Shown here in pieces: positions 19,883 through 30,575 of a stretch of 64,000 bases of DNA. The stretch lies in the NCBI GenBank assembly GCA_036273715.1, contig DASUHB010000050.1:1-64000 (forward strand), read 5' to 3'. The first letter of the stretch is position 1. The number at the start of each line of letters is the position of its first letter. Both the position numbers and the translations under genes were made by a program. The stretch is from Gemmatimonadaceae bacterium (lineage in GTDB: Bacteria > Gemmatimonadota > Gemmatimonadetes > Gemmatimonadales > Gemmatimonadaceae). Under the pieces are notes generated by a model. The model was not told the origin of the DNA and made no database searches. It worked only from the letters and a program-made list of their open reading frames with translations.

Positions 19883-20642
19883 CGGTGACACGATCGCCAC
19901 GCTTCGCGCGCGCATCTCCGAGCTCGAGCGCGAACGCGATCACCTCGTGGCCGTCGTCGACATCCTCACCGAAATCTCGTCTTCGCTGCATTTCGTCGAC
20001 ATCCTGCAGACCATCGCCAAGAAGTTAGGCGACACGTTCGGCCTCGACCGCTGCTCGATCTATCTGTTGGGCGAGCAGCGCGATGTCCGCCTCATGGCGA
20101 CGTACGAAGCGCCGGCAATGAACAACCTCATCGTCGACCTCGACCGGTATCCCGAGCTCAAGCGCGCCTTCGAGAGCGGCGAGACGGTCTTCATTCCCGA
20201 CGCCGCCGCCGACCCGATGCTCCAGCAGATGCAGCCGGTGCTCGCGCTGCGAAACGTCCGCTCGATCGTGGTGGTGCCGATCCGGTGGCGCGGCACCGTG
20301 ATCGGCGCGATTTTCCTGCGCACCGAGCGCGAGGGCGCGCCGTTCTCCGACCGCGACATCCGCTTCTGCCAGGTGGTCGCCGCCCTGACCGCCAATGCGC
20401 TGCGCAACGCGCACCGCTACGAAGCTCTCCAGCGCGGGCAGAAAGAAGCCCAACGCAATGGCCGCCAGGGCGAGCTCCAGCGCATCGCGCTCATCGCATT
20501 CGTACGCCGCCTGCTCGACCGCTACACGAACACCGAAGACCACATGTGGGCCGAAACGCTCCTGGCAACGTCGGCGGATGAGGAGCTGGAGAGGCTGGTG
20601 TCGGTGACGCTCGAGGTAGTCGGAGAAGAAGCGAAGAGCTGA
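19833..20642 (+). CDS. GAF-domain sensor protein
   Basis: 269 residues. A short coiled coil (TLRARISELERERDHL) leads into one GAF domain at about residues 45-200 (FGLDRCSIYLLGEQ, SIVVVPIRWRGTVIGAIFL), and a helical C-terminal tail follows. No output domain is present. Start ATG 19833 has an AGGAAA element six bases upstream and lies inside the end of the diguanylate cyclase gene. It probably feeds a ligand or redox signal to the two-component partners. Ligand unknown. Confidence 0.85.
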   Translation: MISMAVERPREEQPSGNGDTIATLRARISELERERDHLVAVVDILTEISSSLHFVDILQTIAKKLGDTFGLDRCSIYLLGEQRDVRLMATYEAPAMNNLIVDLDRYPELKRAFESGETVFIPDAAADPMLQQMQPVLALRNVRSIVVVPIRWRGTVIGAIFLRTEREGAPFSDRDIRFCQVVAALTANALRNAHRYEALQRGQKEAQRNGRQGELQRIALIAFVRRLLDRYTNTEDHMWAETLLATSADEELERLVSVTLEVVGEEAKS

Positions 20643-22757
<2,115 letters not shown>

Positions 22758-22800
22758 CGCGGCGCGACAGGCGCCGACTCGTCCAACACACGAGGCAGTC

Positions 22801-23361
22801 ATGGCCGACACGATCAACCTCGCCGATCACGCACTGGTGGCTGTGAGCCGTCCCGCCATACACGCGCTGCGCGCCGCCCTCCTGCGCGACGTCGGGCCGG
22901 CGTCGGCGGCGGCGCTGCAGGAAGCGGGATACGCCGGCGGCGCCACAGTGTTCGAAGCGTTTCGCGCCTGGCTGCACGAGCGGGGTGACGGCGCTCCGGA
23001 AGATCTCGACTTCGAAACCTTCCAACGGCGCGCGTCCGAGTATTTCCGGCTCGCCGGTTGGGGCACGTTGGAGATCGGCTCGCTGCGGGACGCGGTGGCG
23101 ACCGTCGACACCGATGACTGGGGCGAAGCGAATCCCGACGAGCACCTGGATCAACCCGGCTGCCACTTCACGACCGGAATGCTCGCCGATTTCTTCGGGC
23201 GCTTCTCCGATGTGCCGCTCGCAGTGCTCGAGGTAGAATGCCGCTCCGCCGGCCACGAGCGGTGTCGCTTTCTTCTCGGGAACGGCGACGTCATGCGGTT
23301 CCTGTATGACCGGATGGAGCAGGGCGACACGTACGACGCCGTTGTCTCCGCGGTCGAGTAG
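22801..23361 (+). CDS. V4R (4-vinyl reductase-like) domain protein
   Basis: 186 residues. The C-terminal part carries the V4R pattern (FSDVPLAVLEVECRSAGHERCRFLLG) with two Cys and a His that are typical of the metal or heme-binding site in this domain. V4R domains bind small hydrophobic ligands and occur in BchJ and in NtrC-type sensors. Here the domain stands alone. ATG 22801 follows a 43-base gap after ligA. It ends just before a perfect palindrome of the GTTAGGC word. Confidence 0.8.
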   Translation: MADTINLADHALVAVSRPAIHALRAALLRDVGPASAAALQEAGYAGGATVFEAFRAWLHERGDGAPEDLDFETFQRRASEYFRLAGWGTLEIGSLRDAVATVDTDDWGEANPDEHLDQPGCHFTTGMLADFFGRFSDVPLAVLEVECRSAGHERCRFLLGNGDVMRFLYDRMEQGDTYDAVVSAVE

Positions 23362-23371
23362 CCGCGCCTTC

Positions 23372-23387
23372 GTTAGGCGCGCCTAAC
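23372..23387. repeat. Perfect 16-bp palindrome GTTAGGCGCGCCTAAC
   Basis: Two copies of the over-represented GTTAGGC word in head-to-head arrangement form an exact palindrome between convergent genes (stops at 23361 and 23394). It may act as a short terminator stem in RNA or as a protein-binding site in DNA. Confidence 0.75.
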
Positions 23388-23393
23388 CAACGA

Positions 23394-23882
23394 TCAGGAG
23401 ACGGACGACAGCAGGTCTTCGTCCCATGGGAGCACGATCGTGCTCTCCGTTTCCAGCGCCGAGAAGTCGGGCTCGTACGGCCCGGTGCGGAATCCCACCG
23501 CCGTGCGCACATCGGCGGCCCCCGCATTCACCAGCGCGGCCACGGCCATACGCATCGTCTCGCCCGTGTCGCAGGTCTCGTCCACGAGCAGCACGCGACG
23601 GTTGCGAACCTCGGGCGGCGCAACGCCCAGAATGGCCGGCGTCTCGCGCACCGATTGGGCGTGATAGCGGCGGCTCACCACAATCGAGTGGAACTCGCGA
23701 CCGAGGATCGCCGCGATCACCGCGCCCGGAATGACGCCGGCAGTGGCGATGCCGACGACGATCTCGGGATCGTACGTCCGGGCCACCTTGAGCGCGAGTG
23801 CGCGAGACAGCTCGCCGAAGAGCGGCCAGTCCACCTCGAAGACGCCGCGCGTTCGGTCCGCGGGCTTACGTCGTGGCGCCAC
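23394..23882 (-). CDS. Phosphoribosyltransferase (type I PRTase fold)
   Basis: 162 residues. The PRPP-binding motif reads VLLVDETCDTGETM near residue 97-110, and the PP loop lies in VVGIATAGVIPG near 45. The hood is short, so it could be a purine or xanthine PRTase or a relative of the ComF/hypothetical PRTases. VSRRYHAQSV follows the pattern of hypoxanthine/xanthine enzymes. The substrate cannot be fixed from sequence. It is monocistronic and convergent with the V4R gene. Confidence 0.82.
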   Translation of the reverse strand: MAPRRKPADRTRGVFEVDWPLFGELSRALALKVARTYDPEIVVGIATAGVIPGAVIAAILGREFHSIVVSRRYHAQSVRETPAILGVAPPEVRNRRVLLVDETCDTGETMRMAVAALVNAGAADVRTAVGFRTGPYEPDFSALETESTIVLPWDEDLLSSVS

Positions 23883-24075
23883 GTGTCCTCCAGGTTGGCG
23901 GCCGACTTCGACTCAGCGCGAAAGCTACCGTCGCACGCTCGCGGCCGACAGCGCGGTTGCCGCCCCGCGTGGGCCTGCATAAGTTTGCCCTCGACAGGTA
24001 CGCCGAGTGCGCATTCCTGCACCGCGCCACCGTGGTGCGCCTTCCCACCCAAGTTCTCGACTCTAGACGCATCGC

Positions 24076-24531
24076 ATGTCCTGGTGGAGCCGCTTGACGG
24101 GTGGTGGAACGGCGCACACGCCGCGCCCACAACGTCTCGACTACTTGAGCGAAGCGCTGGCGCTGGAGCGCCAGGGTGACTACGACGCCGCGCTCACGTC
24201 GTACCGGCTCGCACTGCGCGATCAGCCCAACGATCAGCGCATCCTCCAGAACATGGCGATCGCGTATTCGCGAACCGGACGACTGGACGACGCCATCCGC
24301 TGCTATCGCCGGGCACTCGAAATCGACCCGCAGTTGAGCGGCGCGCACTATGGCCTGGCGTATCTGCTGCTCAAGCGCGGCGACGGCCAAGGCGCCCAAC
24401 GCCACCTGACGGCCTTTCTGGAGCATCCGCCGTCCACGGTCGAGGCGGAACGGTGGGTCCAGCATGCGCGGCAGACCATCGAGCAGATCAAGGCAGGCGG
24501 CGGGGCGGACTCCGTCCCCGGCACGGAATAG
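24076..24531 (+). CDS. TPR-repeat protein
   Basis: 151 residues with three TPR units: residues 24-57 (ALALERQGDYDAALTSY), 58-91 (NMAIAYSRTGRLDDAI) and 92-125 (AHYGLAYLLLKRGDGQGA). No signal peptide; the N-terminus begins MSWWSRLTGGG. It sits four bases before the ParA gene, so they are likely cotranscribed and may act together. Confidence 0.85.
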   Translation: MSWWSRLTGGGTAHTPRPQRLDYLSEALALERQGDYDAALTSYRLALRDQPNDQRILQNMAIAYSRTGRLDDAIRCYRRALEIDPQLSGAHYGLAYLLLKRGDGQGAQRHLTAFLEHPPSTVEAERWVQHARQTIEQIKAGGGADSVPGTE

Positions 24532-24534
24532 CGA

Positions 24535-25302
24535 GTGGGAACCGTCCTCGCCGTCGTGAGCCAGAAAGGCGGTGTCGGTAAGACGACCACCGCAGTGAAT
24601 CTCGCCGCCGCGTTCGCTCGGCGCGGTATGAAAACGCTCCTCGTCGACGTGGACCCTCAGGGCGCAGTGCGCTACGGCGTGGGGCTGCGCGCGGACCATG
24701 TCACCGTTGGAATTTCCGATTATCTATCGGGAGAGAAGACGCTGCGCGACATCATTTTGCCGACGGCGTTACCATGGCTTCGCGTGATTCTGGCCGGGAC
24801 CGTCAGCGCGGCCACGAATCACGTCGCGTACCAGCACCGGATGGAGGAGTCCACGTTGCTTCCCGACTTGTTGGCCATGGCGCGGCAGCGCACGGACATC
24901 GTCGTGGTCGACACGCCGCCGGGACTGGGCCCGACGGTCGAGCGGGTGCTCTCGGCCTCGCAGCACGTGATCGTGCCGCTGCAGGCCGAGCCGCTGGCGC
25001 TCCAGACGACGCCGCAGATTCTGCGCGGCATCCAGGACATCGTGATGACTAACGACGAGCTGACGCTCGACGGACTCGTCCTCACGATGTACGACGAAAC
25101 GAGTGAAACCAGCGTGCGCGTGTCGGAATACGTGCGGCGCCACCTGCCGCGCAACATGGTGTTCGACCTGGTGATACCGCGGAGCACGGCGGCGGCCGAT
25201 GCATTCGCGGCGGGCCAGCCGGTGGTATTGCGGTCGCCGGCCGACGCGGCGGCGCAGGCGTACGTGAACCTCGCCACCGAGCTTGCATCACGGTTCGAGT
25301 GA
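24535..25302 (+). CDS. ParA/MinD-family ATPase (orphan, no ParB)
   Basis: 255 residues. Deviant Walker A KGGVGKTT at residues 11-18, Walker A' VDVDPQGAV near 38, and Walker B VVVDTPPG near 122. Sequence is close to Soj-type chromosome/plasmid partition ATPases. No parB or parS is visible, and the neighbours are a TPR protein and a lipoprotein, so it may position a protein complex instead of DNA. The start is GTG at 24535, three bases after the TPR stop; its stop overlaps the next ATG. Confidence 0.92.
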   Translation: MGTVLAVVSQKGGVGKTTTAVNLAAAFARRGMKTLLVDVDPQGAVRYGVGLRADHVTVGISDYLSGEKTLRDIILPTALPWLRVILAGTVSAATNHVAYQHRMEESTLLPDLLAMARQRTDIVVVDTPPGLGPTVERVLSASQHVIVPLQAEPLALQTTPQILRGIQDIVMTNDELTLDGLVLTMYDETSETSVRVSEYVRRHLPRNMVFDLVIPRSTAAADAFAAGQPVVLRSPADAAAQAYVNLATELASRFE

Positions 25303-26078
25303 TGCGGCCCTCCCTCCGGGCGGCGTCGCTCGCGCTGTCGGTCGCCGCGGTGGCCGCGGCGTGCAACGAGGTCGGGACCAACGCCAACGCGCCGGTCGCG
25401 ATCCAGCTCGATGCGCCCGCGTCGCCGTCCGTCCTGCTCGGCGATACGCTGCGCGACAGTCTGGGGCAGGTCGCGCCGCTGCACGTCGTGGTCTTCAACT
25501 TCAAGAACGACAGCATCCCCGGCATCCCGGTGTCGTTCCTGGCCGTCGACTCGACGCACGCGGTGACCGTCGACCCAGCGTTAGGCATCGTGGTCGGACA
25601 CGCGCTCATTCCGCGCGTGCTCGTGGTCGCGACGGCGGCCGGCCTGCAGTCGATTGCCGACACGATCGCCGTGGTCGACACGCCATCCGTGATGCTGGCC
25701 GAAGATTCATCGCGGGACAGCGTCGACTACAGTTTTGCCAACGGACTGCGCGATACGACCATCACCCTCCGCGTGCGCCTGCTGCACCTGCCGGACTCGG
25801 TGCCCGTGCCCACGTACGCGGTCCACTACACGATCGTACACCCGTCGCCCTACGACAACACGGATTCGACCAATGCGCAGCTCGTGAAACTCGGCGGAGC
25901 GGTCGGACAGCTGGTGGACACGACGGACGTGAACGGCAGCACCAACCTCGGCTTGCGCATCACGCCGTTCACGCACGCGTTCAACGACTCGATCGTCGTA
26001 CAGGTGAGCGCATCGGCGCCGGGCGGCCTCCCGACGGGCAGTCCGATCACGTACGTTAGGCGCATCAACATCCACTGA
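25302..26078 (+). CDS. Lipoprotein of unknown function
   Basis: 258 residues. The N-terminus has a positively charged start, a hydrophobic stretch and a lipobox-like AAAC (Cys near 21). The remainder is beta-rich with Ig-like features (PVSFLAVDSTHAVTVDP), rich in Thr, Val and Asp. I recognise no family. ATG 25302 overlaps the ParA stop (TGATG), indicating coupling with ParA. Confidence 0.75.
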   Translation: MRPSLRAASLALSVAAVAAACNEVGTNANAPVAIQLDAPASPSVLLGDTLRDSLGQVAPLHVVVFNFKNDSIPGIPVSFLAVDSTHAVTVDPALGIVVGHALIPRVLVVATAAGLQSIADTIAVVDTPSVMLAEDSSRDSVDYSFANGLRDTTITLRVRLLHLPDSVPVPTYAVHYTIVHPSPYDNTDSTNAQLVKLGGAVGQLVDTTDVNGSTNLGLRITPFTHAFNDSIVVQVSASAPGGLPTGSPITYVRRINIH

Positions 26079-26121
26079 GCGCGCAGCGCGGCAGGAACGC
26101 GCCGCGCCGAGCGAGGCCTCC

Positions 26122-27978
26122 ATGACGCTGACTGCCGAGTCGAACACGTCGACGGAACGCGATCCGCGACTGTCGCCGACGACGCTCACGCGCCTCTTCT
26201 TCGACGCCGTCGAAGGGTACGATCGGCCGAACGCACTGCAGGTGAAGTCGGGTGGCGCGTACCAGCCGATCTCGCACCGCACGCTGGCAACGCGGGTTCG
26301 TCACGCCGCGTTCGGGCTCCGCGCGCTCGGCATTCCGGACGGCTCGGCCATTGCCATCCTGTCCGAGAATCGCCCGGAGTGGGCGATCGCCGACTACGGC
26401 TGTCTCACCGCGCGCTACATCGACGTGCCGATCTACCCGACCCTCCCGGCCGAGCAGGTCGAGTACATCCTCGAGGACTCCGAGACCGTCGCGATTTTCG
26501 TCTCGACACGCGAGCAGGCGCAGAAGATCGCGGCCATTCGCGCATCGCTGCCCAAGCTCAAGTGGGTGATTGCGTTCGACGACCTGGATGGCGGCGGCGT
26601 GGATTTCGCGCTCACCGCGCTCGAAGCGCGCGGCGCGGCCAGCGAGACGCCGGACGCCGGCGCGCGCTATCGGACAGAAGCATTGGCCGTCCCGCCGGAC
26701 CAGGTGGCGACGATCATTTATACGTCGGGCACGACCGGTGAGCCGAAAGGAGCGATGCTCACGCACGGGAATCTCGCGTCCAACGTGGCCGCGGTGGCCA
26801 AAGTCATCCCGATAACCGGAGACGATGTATCGCTGAGCTTCCTACCGCTCTCGCACGTGCTGCAGCGGCACTTCGACTATCTCATGTTCGCGACCGGCGT
26901 GTCGATCGCGTACGTGGAGTCGATGGACACCGTGACCGTGAACATGACGGAAATCCGCCCAACGCTGGTGGTGGCGGTCCCGCGCGTGTACGAGAAGATC
27001 TATGCGCGGGTGCTGGAGAACGCGCTGGCGAGCGGCGCGATCAAGAAGCGCATCTTTTTCTGGGCGCGCGCCGTCGGCGAACGATGGGCGGACGCTCGCC
27101 TGTCCGGTCGTGCGCCCAACCCGCTGCTCGCGGCCCAGTATGCGGTCGCGCGGCGGCTCGTGTTCTCGAAACTGCGCGATCGCGTGGGCGGGCGGTTGCG
27201 CTATTTCGTGTCGGGCGGCGCGCCGCTGGCGCCGGCGATCAACAAGTTCTTCTATGCCGCCGGGCTGGTGATTCTGGAAGGCTACGGCCTAACGGAAACG
27301 TCGCCGGTGATCGCGGTGAACACGCCGGACCGCTATCGCATCGGCACGGTGGGGCCGCCGATCGCCGGCGTCGAGGTGACGATCGCGCCGGACGGCGAGA
27401 TCATCGTGCGCGGACCGAACGTGATGAAAGGCTACTTCCACAAGCCGGAGGCGACGCGTGATGCGATCGATGCCGATGGCTGGTTCCACACCGGCGACAT
27501 CGGGGTGCTGGAAGACGGGTTCCTGCGCATCACGGATCGCAAGAAGGACATCATCGTGACCGCGGGGGGAAAGAACATCGCGCCGCAGCCGATCGAAAAC
27601 CACATCCGGATGAACAAGTACGTGTCGCAGGCGGTGATGATCGGCGACCAACGCAAATTTCCGATCGTGCTCGTGGTGCCCAACTTCGAGCAGCTCGAGC
27701 GCTGGGCGAAGCTCAAGAATCTGCTCTACGCGGACCGCAGGCAGCTCCTCGCCCAACCGATGGTCAAGGCGAAGATGGAAAAAGAAGTGTTGGGCAAGCT
27801 CGCGGGGCTGGCGCACTTCGAGACGCCGAAGAAGATGGCGTTGTTGGACCGCGACTTCACCGTCGATTCCGGCGAGCTGACGCCGACGCTCAAGGTGCGC
27901 CGCCGGGTGATCGACACGAAGTACAAAGCGGTGATCGACCAGCTCTATGCCGGCGGCGAGGCGGCGCGCCGAGGCTAA
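26122..27978 (+). CDS. Long-chain fatty acid-CoA ligase (AMP-forming)
   Basis: Activates fatty acids to acyl-CoA with ATP. 618 residues, a FadD15-like long form. Adenylation motifs are YTSGTTGEPKGAML near 200, GYGLTETSPV near 388, and the hinge region WFHTGDIGVLEDG followed by RKKDII near 455-475. The conserved AGGKNIAPQPIEN of long-chain ligases is present. It may belong to the same transcript as the TPR/ParA/lipoprotein genes (gap 43 bases). Its last four bases overlap the opposing Trm112-like gene. Confidence 0.93.
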   Translation: MTLTAESNTSTERDPRLSPTTLTRLFFDAVEGYDRPNALQVKSGGAYQPISHRTLATRVRHAAFGLRALGIPDGSAIAILSENRPEWAIADYGCLTARYIDVPIYPTLPAEQVEYILEDSETVAIFVSTREQAQKIAAIRASLPKLKWVIAFDDLDGGGVDFALTALEARGAASETPDAGARYRTEALAVPPDQVATIIYTSGTTGEPKGAMLTHGNLASNVAAVAKVIPITGDDVSLSFLPLSHVLQRHFDYLMFATGVSIAYVESMDTVTVNMTEIRPTLVVAVPRVYEKIYARVLENALASGAIKKRIFFWARAVGERWADARLSGRAPNPLLAAQYAVARRLVFSKLRDRVGGRLRYFVSGGAPLAPAINKFFYAAGLVILEGYGLTETSPVIAVNTPDRYRIGTVGPPIAGVEVTIAPDGEIIVRGPNVMKGYFHKPEATRDAIDADGWFHTGDIGVLEDGFLRITDRKKDIIVTAGGKNIAPQPIENHIRMNKYVSQAVMIGDQRKFPIVLVVPNFEQLERWAKLKNLLYADRRQLLAQPMVKAKMEKEVLGKLAGLAHFETPKKMALLDRDFTVDSGELTPTLKVRRRVIDTKYKAVIDQLYAGGEAARRG

Positions 27979-28619
27979 CGCAGTGGCCGGGGCGCCCGCG
28001 CGAGGGTGGTGAGGTCGTGCTTCTCGCCCAACCGATCGTGGGCATCGTGCGCGCGCTCGACGATGCCGTGGGGGAGCGGGCTCGCGGTGGGCAGCAGCAG
28101 GCGCCCGGAGGGCCTGAGCGCGGCGACGGTGGACGCGAGAAAGTGTTCGGTCGCATGCGCCGCATCGACCGCCATCGCGCGCACTGATTCGGGACGGAGC
28201 GGCAGCGCGTCGGGCGCGCGCGCGATCGAGACGCCGGCGCCGCTCGAGACAACGCCTAACGGATCCACCGCCAGCACATGGACGCGCTCGGCGAGCGCGG
28301 CCACGTCGTGCGCGGCGTCGGCCCACTCGCCGGCCAGCACGACCAGGCCGCCCCCTTCCGTTAGACCGAGGAGCGCCGCCGCGCGGAGGCCGCGCGCGCC
28401 GTGGTCGGTCGGCACGATCTGCGGGGCGGGCGGCGGCGGCGCCCCGGCGCCGCGAAAGTCGGCGATCCCATCCACGATCGGATACCGCGCGCCGCACACG
28501 GGGCATCCCAGTTCCCCGGCCAGAATGTCGCGGTCCTCCAGACGGTCCGCCGACGCCACCAGCCACATGAGCTCGTGCGGGCGCGGACACCGGAACGCCT
28601 CGACGATCTCGATGAACAT
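27975..28619 (-). CDS. Trm112-like zinc protein with degenerate methyltransferase-like domain
   Basis: 214 residues. The N-terminal 55 residues resemble Trm112p (FRCPRPHE at the start, GCPVCGARYPIVDGIADF near 38-55). The rest looks like a Rossmann methyltransferase fold (a strand at VVLAGEWAD and VHVLAVDP, a late LRPSGRLLLP strand), but no clear SAM-binding GxGxG is visible, so catalysis is doubtful. It could be a partner or a diverged enzyme. It is seven bases upstream-facing from the reductase gene, probably the last gene of that minus-strand run. Confidence 0.68.
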   Translation of the reverse strand: MFIEIVEAFRCPRPHELMWLVASADRLEDRDILAGELGCPVCGARYPIVDGIADFRGAGAPPPPAPQIVPTDHGARGLRAAALLGLTEGGGLVVLAGEWADAAHDVAALAERVHVLAVDPLGVVSSGAGVSIARAPDALPLRPESVRAMAVDAAHATEHFLASTVAALRPSGRLLLPTASPLPHGIVERAHDAHDRLGEKHDLTTLARAPRPLR

Positions 28620-28625
28620 CGTCCG

Positions 28626-29375
28626 TCAGCTCGCCGAGAGCCGCAGCTCGTCCACGTTCACGCGCTCGGCGCGTGTGAGGGCGTAGAGCACGGCGTCGGC
28701 GACGGCATCGGCATCGAGCATCGCGTCGCGCGAGGGGAACCGGCCGGTGCCCGGAAGGTCGCCCCAGATGTCGGTGTCGGTCGGGCCGGGCGAGACGAGC
28801 GTCGCCCGCACGCCGCTGCCGCGCAGCTCCTCGCGCAGCACGTCGTGCAGCGCGCGCGCGCCGAACTTGCCCGGCGAATACGACCCGTTGCCGGGATACG
28901 CCACGCGGTCGGCCACCGAACCGATCGTCACGATGTGACCGCGCCCCCGCGCGCGCATGCCGTCGAGCACCGCGTGCGCGAGATAGAATCCCGCATTGAG
29001 ATTGACGGCGATCGCGGCCGCGAACGCATCGGGCGTGATGTCGGCCAGCGGCTGGGGATGGAAGATCCCGGCGTTGCTCACGAGGATGTCCGGTGCGCCG
29101 CCGAAGGCGAGGGTGATCACCTGGATCGCGCGCCCAACGGCCGCGGCGTCGGACACGTCGCACGGCACCGGCAGCGCCGCTCCGCCTAACTCCGCCGCCC
29201 GTTGGGCGAGGGTGTCGGCGCTGCGGGCGAGCATCGCGACGCGCGCGCCGGCCGCGGCGAGCGCGCGCGCAATCGCCAAGCCGATGCCGCGCGATGCTCC
29301 GGTGACCACGGCGCCCCGCCCCGCCAGCACGGCGCCGGCCGCATCCGGCGCCGCCGGCGACGTGTGTCCCGTCAC
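28626..29375 (-). CDS. Short-chain dehydrogenase, candidate sepiapterin-type reductase
   Basis: 249 residues. Nucleotide-binding TGASRGIG at 25-32, LVSNAG near 104, the catalytic Ser-Tyr-Lys in SVADRV and YSPGK. After the active site the segment [11 protein letters not shown] and the C-terminal [11 protein letters not shown] resemble the sepiapterin reductase of Chlorobium, from memory. GTG 29375 overlaps the folE stop (GTGA), so it is coupled to folE. Being coupled to a GTP cyclohydrolase and a PTP synthase makes a pterin-reducing role likely, but the SDR family is broad and this is inference. Confidence 0.82.
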   Translation of the reverse strand: MTGHTSPAAPDAAGAVLAGRGAVVTGASRGIGLAIARALAAAGARVAMLARSADTLAQRAAELGGAALPVPCDVSDAAAVGRAIQVITLAFGGAPDILVSNAGIFHPQPLADITPDAFAAAIAVNLNAGFYLAHAVLDGMRARGRGHIVTIGSVADRVAYPGNGSYSPGKFGARALHDVLREELRGSGVRATLVSPGPTDTDIWGDLPGTGRFPSRDAMLDADAVADAVLYALTRAERVNVDELRLSAS

Positions 29376-30034
29376 CGCACCGGCGGCGTGCGGCCGTGCG
29401 CCAGATACAAGAACTCCTCGCGCGTGCGCGCGTCGTTGCGGAAAATGCCCCGCACCGCCGACGTCACCGTCTGCGAGTTCTGCTTCTGCACGCCGCGCAT
29501 CATCATGCACAGGTGATACGCCTCGATCACCACACCCACGCCTTTCGGGTTCAGCACATCCTGAATGGCCTGGGCGATTTCTTCAGTTAGGCGCTCCTGC
29601 ACCTGCAGCCGGCGTGCGAACACCTCGACGATGCGCGGCAGTTTCGACAAGCCGACGATCTTGTTGTCCGGGATGTACGCGATGTGCGCCTTCCCGAAGA
29701 ACGGCAGCATGTGGTGCTCGCACAGCGAGTACAGCTCGATGTCGCGCACCATCACCATGCTCGAATGCGGCTCCTCGAACACCGCGTTGTTCACCACTTC
29801 GTGCACATCCATCTCGTAGCCGCGCGTGAGCCACGTGAGCGACTTCGCGACGCGGAGCGGCGTCTTGAGCAGTCCTTCGCGGTCGGGATCCTCGCCGATC
29901 AGCTGGAGCAGGCGGTGCACGATCGACTCGAGCTCCGGGGCATGTTCCGGTGTGTGATCGTCATCCGCCTCGAGCAACGCGCGGCTCACGCGGCCGTCCA
30001 GGCGCGGCGCCTTATTGCCCTTCGTATTCGACAT
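29372..30034 (-). CDS. folE: GTP cyclohydrolase I
   Basis: Converts GTP to 7,8-dihydroneopterin triphosphate, the first step of folate and biopterin synthesis. 220 residues. Zinc ligands Cys105 ([10 protein letters not shown]), His108 and Cys176 (YHLCMMMRG) are in place. The family motifs [18 protein letters not shown] and [13 protein letters not shown] are intact. It overlaps the upstream PTP synthase gene by 23 bases and the downstream reductase by four, which argues for a dedicated pterin operon instead of folate synthesis, where folE usually stands near folP, folK or folB. Confidence 0.97.
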   Translation of the reverse strand: MSNTKGNKAPRLDGRVSRALLEADDDHTPEHAPELESIVHRLLQLIGEDPDREGLLKTPLRVAKSLTWLTRGYEMDVHEVVNNAVFEEPHSSMVMVRDIELYSLCEHHMLPFFGKAHIAYIPDNKIVGLSKLPRIVEVFARRLQVQERLTEEIAQAIQDVLNPKGVGVVIEAYHLCMMMRGVQKQNSQTVTSAVRGIFRNDARTREEFLYLAHGRTPPVR

Positions 30035-30425
30035 AATTGTTGTCGGTCTCCCAGAGGCGCAGGCGCGTGAGCGTTGCCGGACCCATCACCGGAGCCAGCA
30101 CGTTCCAGCACGCGACCACGAGGTTTTCCGCCGTCGGGTTGATGCCCTGCATGAAATCGACGTCGATGTTCAGATTTCGATGATCCATTTTGTCGACGAG
30201 ATGTTCTTCTACCACGTCGCGCAATTTCTTCAGATCCATCACGTACCCGGACGTCGGCTCGATGTCGCCGACGACCGAGACATCGAGACGGTAGTTGTGA
30301 CCGTGCCAGTTGGCGTTGTTGCATGGCCCGAAGAGTGACCGGTTTTCCGAGTCGCTCAAGTCCGGATTGTGCAGACGATGGGCCGCGTTGAACGTGAGGC
30401 GGCGGGTAACGGTGACTCGTGGCAT
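30012..30425 (-). CDS. 6-pyruvoyl-tetrahydropterin synthase (eukaryote-like PTPS)
   Basis: Forms 6-pyruvoyl-tetrahydropterin from dihydroneopterin triphosphate. 137 residues. Zinc ligands are His16, His41 and His43 (WHGHNY), the catalytic Cys is at 35, Asp81-His82 complete the triad, and the pterin-anchoring Glu126 is present (WETDNN). The loop [11 protein letters not shown] matches animal PTPS (CNNxNxHGHNY) and not QueD, which has Cys-x3-HGH. I chose ATG 30425 over an in-frame start at 30482 because conserved sequence begins right there. First gene of the operon with folE and the reductase. Confidence 0.9.
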   Translation of the reverse strand: MPRVTVTRRLTFNAAHRLHNPDLSDSENRSLFGPCNNANWHGHNYRLDVSVVGDIEPTSGYVMDLKKLRDVVEEHLVDKMDHRNLNIDVDFMQGINPTAENLVVACWNVLAPVMGPATLTRLRLWETDNNYVEYEGQ

Positions 30426-30575
30426 GGAGAAGGATGATGAGACGCGTCGAACGAACGCGGCGTGCCGGCCCTGGGTTCCCATGGAACCGCTTGAGCCGAC
30501 TGCGCCGCGCGTCTATGTTCCGCTCATGAAACCGCCCCGCGAGCGAGGCAATTCTGTTAATACGGACGGCGGCGG

